This document shows positions 27,001 to 39,961 of a stretch of 64,000 nucleotides of DNA, piece by piece. The stretch spans positions 109,484,900 through 109,548,899 of the forward strand of contig RSEF01000003.1 of the NCBI GenBank assembly GCA_003993805.1, in the 5' to 3' direction. The position numbers and the translations under genes were made by a program. The DNA is from Himantopus leucocephalus (lineage: Eukaryota > Chordata > Aves > Charadriiformes > Recurvirostridae). Every line of letters starts with the position of its first letter. The first letter of the stretch is position 1. A model generated the notes under the pieces. The model was not told the DNA's origin. It saw only the letters and a list, made by a program, of their open reading frames with translations, and ran no database searches.

Positions 27001-29426
27001 TAAAAAATAGGTAATGTTTTGGCTTTCTGACTTTTTGGATTTTTGATTTTTTCCATTAGAAAATCAATTTGCAGCTCAGTTAATATGAAATGAATAATCA
27101 TTCACACCACAGAAGCCACATGTTCTTCTCTGATCTTTGTCTCATGCACAGTTGCAAAGAAAGTGAGTCACCATTACTGATACAGTGGCAAAAACTATCC
27201 GAATCATATCCACAACCTCTTCCAAGTCCTTCAAACCAGCAAGTTTTTGGATACGCTTTTTTCTACAGCTAGTGCCTTGTCAGCGTGGGTGTGCTTGCTT
27301 TAGCAGTTTCTTAATAGGCATTTGTCATTTATATGGTATATAAGTGACTTTTGGATATGAGGATTGCATTGTGATTTCTAAACTATTTGTAACCAACAAG
27401 TTGATTTTTTTTTGGTAATTCTTCTAAGGACACAACAATTCTTACAAATAGTACAAAATCTTCTTTTGCTTGTAATTTCATTGTTGCTTACCTACATCAC
27501 CCAAGATCAGGAGCTGAATTTTAAACTCATATAAAAAGAGAGAGGGATGATGAATTACCAAGTTAACTTCCTATTATAAAACATATTTAAATGCAGAGAT
27601 AGAGATTGAATTTACTAGCTAGGGAAATTACAGCACTGCTATAAGCTAATTCTCCTGTATACTTCTTTATAGCTTTGCAAAATCGTACAAGATACCGAGG
27701 AAATTAGTCACTTCTGACATTCAGAACAGATCTCTTTTTTGAAAGGTTCATCATTCTGTATATGTTGTCATAGGCATACAAGGTGTTTGAGAAGTAGCTT
27801 ACAGGCAATAGGCCAACCTCTCCTGAGATATCCTGGGAGAAACTGTTACCTAATTGGTGGATGAAACCATTTCTTATGTATTAGTGCCATCTTTTATTAC
27901 ATGTTCTCAAATCTGCATGTCACTGTGTCATAAAGAAAACTGAATTAGTCTGAAAATAAAAGGATTTGTTCACTTCTTCAATTTAATATTATAATTTTAG
28001 ATTAAAAGTAGTTACTTGATGAATAGCTCATTTTCCTAACTTGGACTTTATCAAAATGAGTCTCTCAGAAAACTTTTTTGCTCAATTATAATGGCACCCC
28101 CAGTTTAGTAACATTATTTTAAATTCACCCCCCATTTTAAATAAGGGACATTTAAATGACATTTAAATGTCAAATAACAGCAACTTTGCTAGATATAGAG
28201 AAATCCACTGAAAAAGGTATTGACAAATCAAAGACTAGAGGACATAAAAGTCTTACAAACTGTTTAACAAATAAAAATTAATGAGGAAATGGATTTATTT
28301 TTTTAAGAGAAAAAAATGTTCTTCCCAGTTTCCATGTCTGGAAAAAGTGGTTAAAAAGGAAACGATAGATTATTTTTTGTGTCTCCCACTGCTAGAAGAA
28401 AACAGGAATTGGCTGTATTTGGAACAAAGATTTATGCTAGACATCAATAAACTCACTTTTTTCCTTAACTTTCATGTAAAGCTATAGTAGAGCAGATACC
28501 TAGAAAGGTGGTGGTACCTGTTTCATTGGATGTGTTTAAGAGGCTAACTTAAACATAAATAACCCATAACAGAGTACTAAGACTGTGGGAAGATTTTTAA
28601 TAGTAAAAATGCAAGGTGAGCACAGAGCAAGAGCCCCTTGGGTTTTGCCATATGTGGAGGAAAATAGCAGATGAACTGACCAGCTGGACGCCATCCCACC
28701 ATGGTGCGTTTGTGCCGGATGGACCTTATGAGTGACTTTGGGATTGGGGTCAGGGAGGAAAAAGATTAGTGACCAAAACCAAAGCAAGCTGAGGAGAGAA
28801 TGAGATGAGAAGTAGCATCCAAAAGTTGTGTGTCACCTTGAACAAGCCACAGCAGAATTTACAGGTTAGTTAGGCAATGAAACAGCAAATGGGACCCTGG
28901 TGGGGTTTTCAGAAGCACTTAGACACAAAGTGTTCAATTTTTCAGCCAAAATTAGGGTCTGAGGTGCCTTAAAAATCTCACTTGGGCTGTGTGTGTCTGT
29001 AGTGACAGTGATAACTTTAAAATATAGCCTCTCAGCAGCCCACTTTTCTCTAAAATTGAAATAATAGCAATAACAACAGTACTGCTTTCTTTCAGGGGGC
29101 CTCTGAAGAGGCTTTTATTAAAAAAGGACTCTGGAATTCTCAGGTACTCTGTTTTGAAAGCTATGGAAGCAGCAAAAATATCACTCTCCTTGCTGGTGTT
29201 CAGGGTCAAATGTGGGCCCCAAAGCTCAACTCCACTCCTAGCAAGCCATGGAGGCAGATTAAGTCAATCAAAATGAAAAGAGCATTTCAGCAAGAAGGCT
29301 CAATTGCCACAGCTACTGTTGACCCCAGCATGCTTAAACTGAATCTAAGGTGCGGTTCTTTCTTTGACCACTACTTTTTGATCTGATCTAAAATTAGGAT
29401 GGGATTTAGCTTCAGAATAATGTATC
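24071..29426. other. Gene-free AT-rich single-copy stretch
   Basis: No gene is supported. Open frames stay at or below 85 codons. A perfect 16-bp palindrome lies at 28157-28172, and short poly-T tracts lie near 26910-26935. The rest looks like ordinary single-copy avian DNA. Confidence 0.55.
28147..28172. repeat. Direct repeat with 16-bp perfect palindrome
   Basis: An 11-bp unit GACATTTAAAT is repeated twice (28147-28157 and 28158-28168). The second copy forms part of TGACATTTAAATGTCA (28157-28172), which equals its own reverse complement. It could be a symmetric protein-binding site or simple slippage. No gene is adjacent. Confidence 0.85.
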
Positions 29427-29551
29427 TGGCCAGGTTAGATGGGGCTTTGAGTAACTTGGTCTAGTAGAAGGTGTCCCTGCCCAAGTCAGAGGGGTTGGAG
29501 CTAGATGATCTTTAAGGTCCCTTCCAACCCAGACCATTCTATGATTCTACA
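29427..29551 (+). mobile_element. CR1 LINE 3'-end fragment
   Basis: The segment runs from GGCCAGGTTAGATGGGGCTT, through a CTGCCCAAGTCAGAGGGGTTGGA-like block and TAGATGATCTTTAAGGTCC, to CTTCCAACCCAGACC, and ends ATTCTATG ATTCTAC. This is the CR1 3' UTR and octamer tail in + orientation. Only about 125 bp of 3' UTR remain, so the copy was severely 5'-truncated at insertion. It has no coding content. Confidence 0.95.
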
Positions 29552-29623
29552 ATCTGACTTCAAGTATTTATGTGTAGGTGCTTGCGCATGAGCTAGTGTT
29601 GAGTAGTCAGTGGACCCCCAACC

Positions 29624-29782
29624 AATACTGTCGGTGGAGTCTGGATGTCCGTCCAGCTCATCCTAAATAAGAAGCTGTCTAAATTAGGCACCTACTGCCA
29701 CTGACAATACTGTCAGTGGAGTCTGGATGTCCGTCCGGCTCATCCTAAATAAGAAGCTGTCTAAATTAGGCACCTACTGCCA
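29624..29782 (+). repeat. 82-bp-period tandem duplication
   Basis: Bases 29624-29700 recur at 29706-29782 with only two differences (29633 G versus 29715 A; 29655 A versus 29737 G) over 77 positions. The 5 bases between the copies complete the 82-bp period. The unit lies 73 bp downstream of a CR1 tail but is not CR1 sequence. A perfect inverted repeat (9-bp arms, 4-base loop, 29698-29719) straddles the junction of the two copies. I do not recognise the unit as part of a transposon. High identity points to a recent event. Confidence 0.97.
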
Positions 29783-31307
29783 TTCGAGATGTCTTCGGGC
29801 TTCCAAAATGTCTGCTAAGGGCTCACAGAAATGCTCAAGGCTTATGGGAGATTGCATGCCCTTGGGTACCCTTGTAGTGTCTGAAGTAACACTATTCAGC
29901 TATGTTTAGGCAACTGAATCTCACCCTTATCTTGGGGCAGATGAATATGTCTGTAGAGTACAAGCAACTGTGCTGGGAGCCTAAACATCTGTTGGCATGA
30001 GGAAATCTCTGCACAGACAATGATTTCAAAGTCTTAATTTGACATGAAAATCCAGCTATGGTATAGAAGAAGACACTGTATCCTACTGCAAAATGGGACT
30101 GTCTTACATAATTGTATTTTGGGTAGATATAACTTCACGGTTTCAGCTACAACACTTACTACTGTTCCACAGCTCTGATTACCATTTAATAAAAGCATAC
30201 CCTTTCTTCTCAGAAGACAGCTCTCTCAGCCTATGCAAGAATATTAGTTTCAGTTTGTTTTGGCTTCTTTCCCTGTCTATCAGGAGATAAAATGTCTCCC
30301 AAACCTTTGCTAGATGTGACTCTCCAGTGTCCCTCTGGTCAGTACGAGGTGCTTCTTCTCCATTCCCTGCACATGATCAGCCAACCACTAGCCTGAGAGC
30401 ACAGTCCCAGTTAGGCTGAAAAACTGAATGTTTTTACTGATTGTTAAGATTTTGCAAACCTGCGGCCTTTACGAGACTTGTGTTTCTCACAGAAGCAATT
30501 AAAATGCCAGATATTTCTGCACAGAAAAAAGCAATATACAGTTTATGGCAAGTATTTATATATTGCCTTTTCCTCTTCGTTATTTTCTTTGCTGATATAA
30601 TCTGATTGCCAGGGACAGGAAAGAGCAGAGACTTTAACTGAAATAACTATCATAGACCACTGGTTAGTGGGTAGTAGAATACAGGTTTTGTATTCTTAAT
30701 TTTCCCCTTCTTGACAGAAGTATCTGAAATCTCCGCTGCGTGTGGTCTTTTGAGCTCCCTGCCTAGGCATGTATCAAAGTTGATCTGTGCCATTTTTGTC
30801 CATTCCTGCAGAACTGCAGGGAAATATTTTGGTGCTTAAGAGACTCTCTCACTCTGAACATCCCTTATTCCCCATACTCTCTTTTAGTTTCCATAAACAT
30901 TCCTCTCAGGCGGCAGAAGCAGCGGTCAGCCAGCCTTGGATCTGTGTGCAACAGTTAGAGGCCCTTCCCAGAAAGATGCTTGGGAAGATACCCTCTTGTT
31001 TGACCCGTTGGTTCCGCATTTATACTGCAGTGAATGCTGTAATTTGGGATACTTTGCTGGTGATTCAGAGAGCACAGTTTTTTCGTCTTTCCTTTTTCTC
31101 TACAGCTGTTTTTCTTAGCATTTTTCCAGGCCTGATGCAAAGCCGTTCTCAAATAGTCATATTTGTTCCTACTGGTAATGAAAGCTGTACGTGCCAAACT
31201 GACATACTTGGTGGCAGTTACTGGTTGATTGATTTGTTTGCTGTAGAACAAGATTATTTTGTTTACGCTGAACTTTTGGTATCTCGGTTTTCCCAAAGGA
31301 AAGGGAG
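29783..31307. other. Gene-free stretch leading into the GGAA array
   Basis: No gene is supported. On the + strand a frame is open from 30787 through the microsatellite to 31575 (262 codons). About 173 codons precede the repeat. They have no domain I recognise, and a stop-free run of this length is expected about once in 64 kb of six-frame sequence. I treat it as fortuitous. Confidence 0.55.
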
Positions 31308-31399
31308 GGAAGGAAGGAAGGAAGGAAGGAAGGAAGGAAGGAAGGAAGGAAGGAAGGAAGGAAGGAAGGAAGGAAGGAAGGAAGGAAGGAAGGAAGGAA
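31308..31399 (+). repeat. (GGAA)23 microsatellite
   Basis: Twenty-three uninterrupted GGAA units (92 bp) lie in a slightly impure purine run that starts near 31297. The tract contains no stop codon in any + frame or in two of the three - frames, which explains the long open frames reading (GRKE)n on + and (LPSF)n on -. GGAA arrays are known to bind ETS-family factors and to be hypervariable in length. Polypurine/polypyrimidine mirror symmetry can also form triplex DNA. No regulated gene is visible nearby. Confidence 0.99.
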
Positions 31400-34300
31400 A
31401 GCATGCAGGAATAGGAAGAAAAGAAGTGGCAGAAAATCACATGGAGACACTTTCAGACTCATATCCTCATTGCAGTGAGCCACCAACACTTGCCTCTGGT
31501 GCAGGGAAGGCAGGGTGCCCAAGGGGCCAGGGGACTCGTGGAGGTTTCATTCCTAGAGTCCAGGAGTGCAGGTGAAGGTGGGGGACAGGAGCAGGTACGC
31601 TGTGGAAAACACATTGGGAACTGCAGCAAGAGATACAGGACTGGGAGGCTGGTGGCAGGCACAGTTTGCATGCTGGGGTTGTATGCATGGAGCGCTCTGG
31701 AGGTGTTTCTCCATGAGCTGCCTGGAACATGGAAGAAGCTTGCTCTTGACAAAGAATACCTACGTGGAGCAGGACTGTCCTGTAGTGGCTTGTTCCCCTG
31801 CCCACATCCTAGCTCCACAGAAAGGTCCAAACAGCTTGCTGAAACTTTTGGCTGAAGATGCAGAGAAGGGCAGGTTTGAGGAGTAGAAGGAAGGAGCTCT
31901 TCTAGCGTGTGTTTCAAATACCTGCTAACTCTCTGCTTAACAGAGTCTTTCATAAAGCCTTAGTTAAGTAGTAACTAATACCTTACTTTTGGGGCTGCTG
32001 TTTTTTCACAGACACCCATTTGTGTCAGGGGCAGGGCAGAGTCATCAGCACACAGCTAATACTCCGTATGTTGAGATGATTGGGGGAAGGAAGATTACGG
32101 TCAGGGATTTCAGAGCAAACATCAGTTTAAAAATGGAAATATTGTTGGATATTTAGTGTCCCTGTGGAACAGGTAACACCTTCTCTAAAGGTGTCTACAG
32201 AGAGACCCACACAGTAAAATTTGGTTGCACCCAATTTGTGTGAACTCGCATTCATCTGCATCTTTTCTTGAATTTAAATTTGCAGAGCTCCTGATTCAGC
32301 ACTGCAGTTACAGAGACCTTTTCCTCCTGTGCTCTGTCTGCAGGCCTTGTAAGAGAGGTCTGATTTTTCTGTCATGCTATCTTGTGGAATCTGCTTGATA
32401 TGAAAGAGCAAAGACCATTTAAATAACAGGACTAGTGGACGATAAATGTGGCTTTTAAAACCTTCAGTCACTTTTCACAAGTACCTGAGAGGACCATGTC
32501 AGCCTGCTCTCTTTGTTCAGTGCATTCAACGGCATCTAGCTCGTACGTAGGTGAACACTAATCCCGCCTGTTTTGGAGAGGAGAGGCTGAAATGAATTCC
32601 AGTCCAATGGCCTGATTTGAAATTTTTTTTCTAAGAGGAGAAAAAGAATAGAGGATATATCACTTAAAAATGGTTCTTTGGAGAATATTAGCAGACAAAA
32701 AGAAAACTCAGGTGTGTATGATGATGTAATGCCAACTATTGCTGTCTTACAGTATGAAAGGCCTGAATTTTCATGGACTCATTTGATCTAGTGGCCAGGC
32801 CAATATTCTACCTTCTTGTGAGTTTCAGCATTCCACTTTGTGTAAGCTCCATCTTCTGGCTGATGAGATCGACTTTCAGTTAGCTACTTAAACAAACGCA
32901 CAAAATTAAAAACAAAAGTGTCTGTCAAGCCTGTAGATTCATTGCCTGAGGGAAAGGCAATGGAAAATGAGGTGCTGCAGCACAACGTGCAAATATCTTT
33001 ATAGAACTGTCTCCTATATCTCTAAATTTTTGGCCATAGCATTTGAAGTTCAGGCAGACACTCTCCATTAGAGAAGTGATTCATCTCATGTGAAACAGTT
33101 GTGTTAAATTTAGGTGTTCAGTCTAAGCTATACACGTACCTCCACAAGGTAACTCAGTATACCAGCAGGCACTGGTGGCATCAGTGGGGATGAACTGGCA
33201 TTTTAATGGTGGAAATGTCTTTAGAATAAGTCTTAGGCTAAAGGCAGGGTCAAAAGGTCAGCCGTTATCCTGTAGCTCTTAACTTTAATTCTGAAGCCAG
33301 GGCATATTTCCAGACTGTAGATAACACTGTGTGACAATCAGTGATAAATTATGACATTTTAATAGCAACTGCCTTAAATAGACTACAAAACCCAAAATAT
33401 TCGTTAATGTATCAAATGAACTGCATCTGTCAAAAGTATGAGTGGGCCATCAATTAAACTTCTGCTCCAGTTCCAGCACTGCCAGAGAGCCTGTGAGAAC
33501 CCCAAAGAAGACAGTGCAATCCCTGATGTTGTTCCAGACATGGTTGACCCGTCTTACTGAAAACATTGTTAAAATACATAGGAATAATAATCATGTCCAT
33601 CGCCCCAGCAATAACCCTTAGGATAGTCTAGACAGATTAAAAAAGATAAACCCTCAAGTTTGCTTGGAAAATTTAAATCATAAAGAATTTTCAGTGGAAT
33701 AAATGAATAATTTTCTGTTGAAAGTGGAAAACAAGTAAGTTTGCCAGCCTGGTCTGTAATACACAATTGTCACCAGTGGAGTTACACCAAGTCACCCACT
33801 ATGCTAAGGTCTACTTGGATGATATTCAGCCTTCACACTGAAATTTTACAAAGATTTCTTTTTAAGGGTAAAGTCAAGTTCTAGTCTAATCACCTATGCT
33901 TTCTCTGTCAATATTTATGAACATGATTTAACTCCCTCAACTCTTGTTTTCACTGATTAAAACTCCCCAAACTACCCATCTCATATTCAAGTCAAAACCC
34001 TTAAAAACTAAAAAGCATGCCTACAGTTATGATGTTCTCTCTTTAAAAATAGCAAAGGAAGAGGCTAGAAGATTAATTTGGGGATAGGCATACTGTTTAT
34101 GGTAAATGAAACATTCCTTCTCCTAATGCAAAAATACTTGAAAGGGTTTACCATTTGATTAGTACTTCAAAATGAGAAGAGCTGTGGGGAAAGAAAACAA
34201 TCAAGTGGAACTGCAGTCTCAGTCTTCGGATTTAACCTGCTTTGGTAACCCGGAGAGTATTAAAACCTGTGTTGGCTTTACTTTCACATGCTAAACATGA

Positions 34301-37300
34301 CTTGCTTAGCGACCTCTGCCACGTCTCAGAACCCTCATCAATAGTTTTCAGGTATTGTGAGTCCCAAGAAACATGACAGCTTGTTCTAGAGCAACTATTA
34401 CTTTTAAATCTTGCATAAGTTGGAAACCTGAACTGCATTATGTAGCGTGTTTGATTCAGGACCTTTTAGAAAGTACAAATCTTAGAAGGCAGACAAGTAG
34501 TATGGAATTCTGACCTGTCATTATTTTCAATTGGGTTTAGTAAGAGATTCATGGATGTTCAAAAGAAGACAAGATTTATGACACAAAGTAACGGAATGAA
34601 GCAGAATGTAGCATTTAGTCATCATGTTAATTTCACTGGTGCAGCGTTTCATATTCTGTGGTAAACAGGCTTAGACAAGGAGAACTGGACATCTAATGAC
34701 TCTACTTTCAATGAAGGGAGTGAAATCAAAACCTTGGATGTTCTTGTTCTTCTAGCATATTTTAGAAGGTTATACAGTAGCCTGCAGAGAAAGGGATGCA
34801 GGTAATGAAAAAGATACCAGTGAAAAATCAGGAGATGGAGGATGCTCTAAAATGCTAAATGAAACACAGGTATTTAAAGTAATGAGTATTTTATGATGAG
34901 AGATTTCACCATGGTCAATTTAATGGCTTTAAAATATTAAAATGCAATGAGACTAGGGAGGACAAAAGTATTTTAAATATAAATCTATTGATTATAAACC
35001 TAAATGTGGAGGTATTGTGCAGTTAGTTCAGAGGCAACAAGGATAGGGAACAAGAACATAGTCAGAGGTCTTTAAAATGATCGCTTTTGATCTAAGCACT
35101 TAACCAAAAATGCAGGAACTTAAGGGTTGTTTCAGTTGTTCAGGGTGATCCTTTGATGTTAATTGGGAAAAAAACACAAAGTCCCTTTTCTTCTGAACAC
35201 ACTGTGAATGAAACAAGAGACTGCATCTTAGTAAAGTGAGTACACTTTTTTTAATCTTTTTTTGATCTTTTTAATCAAGACTAGTCCCCAAATCCCTCCC
35301 TCTTTTCTCAGTGACAGTTTCTAGGACTTGTTCAGGTTGTGACTGTAGTATTTCTTTATTCCTCTTTGGTGTTTGCCATATTAGATCGGGAAACATTTTG
35401 CCTTGTGTGGTTTCTGCTCAACTTTGGTCCACAGGTTTATACATAGAGACCTTTGCTGTTTTTGATTGAACCTCACTGGCAGGCTGAAACCTCCTCTGCA
35501 CAGACCAAAGCAGAGGAGTACTACACGCACCAATTTGAAATAGGTTTTGTCAGCCCATCATGCTACTATAAGCTTGGTGCATGACTGACTTTATTTCTTT
35601 GAAGTGGCTCATTCCTACTGCCTAGGGGTTTTTTCCCCCTAGAATTACATCATTCTCAATCAGTGTAAAAAATGAAAATGTGAAACTTGAGTGATGTATG
35701 AATGATGGACTTCTCAAGGGCAAAGGGAAGCTTTCTATTTCATTGCCAAACACCATGAATTTCTAGACCTGCAATATAGTAAATCTAGGATGTGGCAAGT
35801 AGAATTTAACTATGTGCTTAGAGGCAAGCACATGGCTGAATGCTTTGCTAAATCAAAGCTCAAGATATTTGTAGAGCAAAACATGCTGTGCTTAAAGGAA
35901 GGGAATAGACCATTTGTATTCCAAATGTTTGTACAGTTTGAAAAGTGTTATTGCATTAGTCCTGTCAGCATGACTTACTTTGTTGGCTGGTCCTCTCTGT
36001 ATTGCTTTTGCTCCTGTTTCCAGTCTGTTCATGCCCTACAAGAACTGATTTACAAAATAAATCTTACAGTAATTTTATGCCATCATTTCTAGGTAATTTT
36101 TAGACTCCTTATTTTCTTAACTTACCTGATTAATGTCCATTTGGCCTATCCAGCATCCTATTGAGTCTCAGTGCTGAAGTGACAAAAAAAACCCAGTGGT
36201 TGACCATGATGTATAATAACAAAGAGTGAAATTCACCTCTGTGTTGCAAGCTTTTGTCCAGAAATTGTAATTCTTACTGTAAGCAATATCATGAGCCCTT
36301 TGTGTCAATAAAACTGGGCAGGTATGCCTCATTGCATTTCCAATGGCTCTGGTACTTAGCTTTGCAACCTGGCACTGTTCCAACTGTCTGTGAGGATGAG
36401 ACCTGAGTGTGACCATACACCAGTGCATCTTAATTTGTTTTGGAAGGAATTCTGGATGAATGGGCTCTGAGAAAACTATGGACTTTTCTAGTAAGTCTCT
36501 TCAGTGTAGCTAAGGTCCATGGCTATCTTACAAAGTACGCTTGTCCAGTGGTGCAGATATACTGATTGAAACCAGTAGGAGTCACACTGCTGTCTTCTGT
36601 GGGAATATTAGCTAAAACTGTGTTGACATTTGCCACCTCCACAGGAAAGTCTTAGCACATCAAAGGTAATATATTTATGGTTGCTGCTGCAGGCTGTTCA
36701 GGAGCTGATAGCTGTGAGAGCACAATAAGCTTCTGTGAACGAATGATGAGCTAGTGCCACTCATGCTGGCTTGGTGGCATAGGGTGTGAGAAAACCAGGG
36801 AGGCTTAGAGAGCACTGGAGGCACGTCATTGCTGTGCCTGGCTGAGTGGCACAGGTTACATGGGTGCAGCACGGGCTAAACCAGCCATTCTTCTCGGGGT
36901 TCTGGAGATGCTACTGTCTCCAATGTCTCTATGTCGGTTAGAGAGCTCCATCAGGTACAGGTAGCAGCCCAAATGTGGGTGTACTGACACCAGATGAGGG
37001 CATAAAACCTATCTTGTTGACTCTGAGCTCCTGCAATTGAACTGATACCAAGCTGGTTCGAGCTGGCTCAGACAGACATGGCTCTACAAGCTGCAGTCAT
37101 GGCATTATATAGCTGACCATTGTGCCTGGGCTTGAAGACCTAGAATAATGTCCTGATGCTATTACAATCAAAGCAATATTGCCATTAACTTCTTTGTGAC
37201 TTGATGGCCACAAATCTTCATGGTTTCATCCCTATTGATGTTAATGTAATTTTTTCCAGGTTGCAACAGAAACAAAAACCTAAGAGACACTGCCTGTTTG

Positions 37301-39168
37301 CAGCACTCAGTTAAATTCTCTGCACTATTTATTTCTTCAGTGCTGATTTTACTGGTATTCTTTGAATTATGCCTATCATTTGTAATGTCTTATTGGAATA
37401 TAGTCAGAACTTCTAAGGAAGTAACTGAGAAGTATTTATTTGTTTTCTTTCCTTTTCGAATTTTTCCAATAAAAGAAGCAGCTAACCAAAAATCATTACC
37501 TGATTCTTCAATAACTAATGTAACCTTAGCCACAAGAGGGAGATTTTTTTGATAAGAATTTACAGCTTATAAGCATATAAATTGTTTAGTCATATTTTTG
37601 CCAAAAAATCCACAGGACTTTAATCAGTTAGCTGAAATGCTGTTTCATTTTTATGAAAAACAAATGTCTCAGGCACTAGTCTTTTGTAGACTGTTATATA
37701 TCTGATATGTATACATAGACTGAAACCAGAAAAATATGGGGCTTGCTCACACAGCTTGCTGGTTAGACAACCTGTCTTTGCAAGAAAGTTCCTTTTGAAA
37801 GCTGAATACTTCCCTTGAAATAAAAATCTTAGGGTAATACCCCTTTCAGACTTTTTCAGGAAATATAAAATTATATCAGAAATGTAAATTCTGCACATGC
37901 AAGACCAACATCTTATTTGACTACAGGAAGGCTGGAAATGAATGTAGTCTCTGCTTATGGTTTCCCTGGTGGTCTGATTTTGTTACCTTGTTAACAGTGT
38001 TTTCATTTTTAAAAGCAGAACAAAGAAGTAAAAATTCCTGTTCCAAACACACAGCAACAGAGACTTCATCATTCGCATCACTCTGCAATAACAGCAGCGT
38101 AAGTCAGCAGCTGCGTGCGTAGACTCTAAGTCAAAGTGAGTGGTAACCCGGGACCTATGAATCACAGCTCTCGACTTTTTCAACTTGAGCTTTAACAACT
38201 TGCTCTTTCTCTTTTAAAGCACCTTCTGTGCGTGACTGCTTTGCGGGATCAACTATTCTCTTTGCCGTTTGAATAACCATTTCTTTCCTCATGGAAAATT
38301 TTCCATTTGAAAGAAGGATATATAATAGCATTCAGCCAAATCAATCTTTTTTTCCTTTTTTCTTTTTTTTCCCCTTTTTTGATCAAACACTAGTTGAAGA
38401 CAGTTACAATGCAAATACTTGAAGTCTTGTTTCCATCTTTGCAGTCAGAACATTCTTAAAAACAGTTCCAGCTTCAGGGAAACAAGCTCATTTCTGTTTA
38501 TGTTTTATCTTGACTCTCAAATGAAAGATAAACAAAGTAATAGCTTGCTTAGGAAGACATTGAAACCCATGTATTAAGCAGTAATGTTCATATTCCACAA
38601 GATAATTTCCATTCTCATAGCTAAGATAAATATTTTCTTGTGTCAACTTTGATAAGAATTGCAGATAAAATGCCAACAAGCTCAAAACTATTTTATAATC
38701 AAATACCAAATTCAAGTAATTTAATAATCTGGTTCCATACGAACCCATGTTTGAAGCAGCTGTTTCACTCTAGACTGTGCGGCCATACTGGTATTTTTGC
38801 ATTATTCTATCATAAAAGAAACACTGTTGGGAATCGAATTCTTCCTTTTTTTGTTGCCCACACCAGAATTTAGGCACTCTGCTATGAATGGTCACGCTTA
38901 GAGCCTTACAGCTATGATACCAGTTTTGGGGGTCTCTGCTAAAGAAGGGCCTTTAGCACTGCAGTGCTTAATCCTGCTCTTGTTAGAAAGCACTGGAGCT
39001 GCCGACGTGGCCACATACTTACAGCCTGATCATGAAGATGGAGAGTATAGGGGAAACCAGACTCCCCCAGTGCACAGTAGAGTCCCATGCCTGCTCCCCA
39101 CTCCGTTCTGCTGAAGGGAGCTGGCTGTTAGCTTTCTTCCTACAGCACTCTCCAATATATTTTGCGAA
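31400..39168. other. Gene-free AT-rich single-copy stretch
   Basis: No gene or clear repeat is supported. The first 500 bp (31460-31950) are more GC-rich and carry overlapping open frames on both strands (up to 164 codons on -), which is what GC-rich non-coding DNA gives. A pyrimidine-rich tract lies at 38343-38382. The rest is AT-rich with only short open frames. Confidence 0.5.
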
Positions 39169-39961
39169 TGTCGTGGTTTGGGACGGACCGGCCACTGAAA
39201 TGAATGACAGATGCTCTTTGACCTCTCTCCCTTCAGAGAGGGAGAGCATCTCCCTTCAGGGAGAAGAGGAAGACAGAGAAAGAGACTTATGAGTTTAAAA
39301 GAACCTAAACGACTTTAACAAAATATTAACAAAATATTAATAAGAAAATAATGAAATATATACAAAATAACATAATAATATTATATATATATAAAAATAT
39401 ATAATAATATAATATATACAAAACCATATCTACCTCCTAGGATGATGATCACAACACCGGCTGGCACTGGGGAAGTCCCAGGCTGGACTCAGTGGTGGAT
39501 GGGAACTGGATTCCAGATCCGGATTCAGGAATGCACGGATTGGGATCAAAGGCAGATGAACAGACAGAGTCCTCCCTGGACACCAGCCATTGAAGAAAGA
39601 GGATGACCCCTCTGATCCCTCAGCTTTTACACTGAGCATGAGGCAGATGGGATGGAATACCCTGTTGGTCAGTTTTGGGTCACCTGTCCTGTCCGCTCCT
39701 CCCCGCAGGTGCAACCCCTCTATGCTTTTCTGCTTCCGACCCTCCAAAGGGGCATATAGCAAAGTGAGCTGGCCTTGGCTGTTATAGCAATAAGTATAAG
39801 CAAGAGCCTCTCTGCATACTATTCCTTGGCATAAATTAGAAACAATCAGGTCTTATCACTCTGGGAGCGGACTACAATCTTAAAAATACGCCCTTAATTT
39901 CAGAGTTCAATTTGAAATTACTGAACATAAAATGGGTTCTGTTTTACCTCAAGCCAGGATA
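39169..39961 (-). mobile_element. Avian ERVL-like solo LTR, antisense
   Basis: The + strand begins TGTCGTGGTTTGGGACGGAC, the reverse complement of the end of a large avian LTR family. A well-matched internal block follows at about 39630-39690: GAGCATGAGGCAGATGGGAT, then GAATACC, CAGTTTTGGGTCACCTGTCC. On the - strand this is the promoter-side region ending in a degenerate TATA position (TCAGTGTAAAAGC). The proposed far end is CCAGGATA at 39954-39961, an altered CCAGGACA. Flanks GCGAA (39164-39168) and GCAAA (39962-39966) would be a 5-bp target-site duplication with one change. No internal gag, pol or env sequence is seen, so it is a solo LTR. The left edge is firm; the right edge is moderately supported. 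Confidence 0.7.
39300..39425. repeat. AT-rich low-complexity tract inside the LTR
   Basis: About 125 bp consist almost only of A and T, with repeated AAAATATTAA, ATAATAAT and TATATATAT strings. It sits where the related LTRs carry their polymorphic (TTA)n/(TAT)n stretch, so it is probably expansion of that native segment rather than a separate insertion. Confidence 0.75.

Noticed and set aside
30955..31522. Long minus-strand frames reading a repeated LPSF pattern
   Set aside because: They are the translation of the reverse complement of the GGAA array, which has no stop in those frames. The flanks have no recognisable protein similarity.
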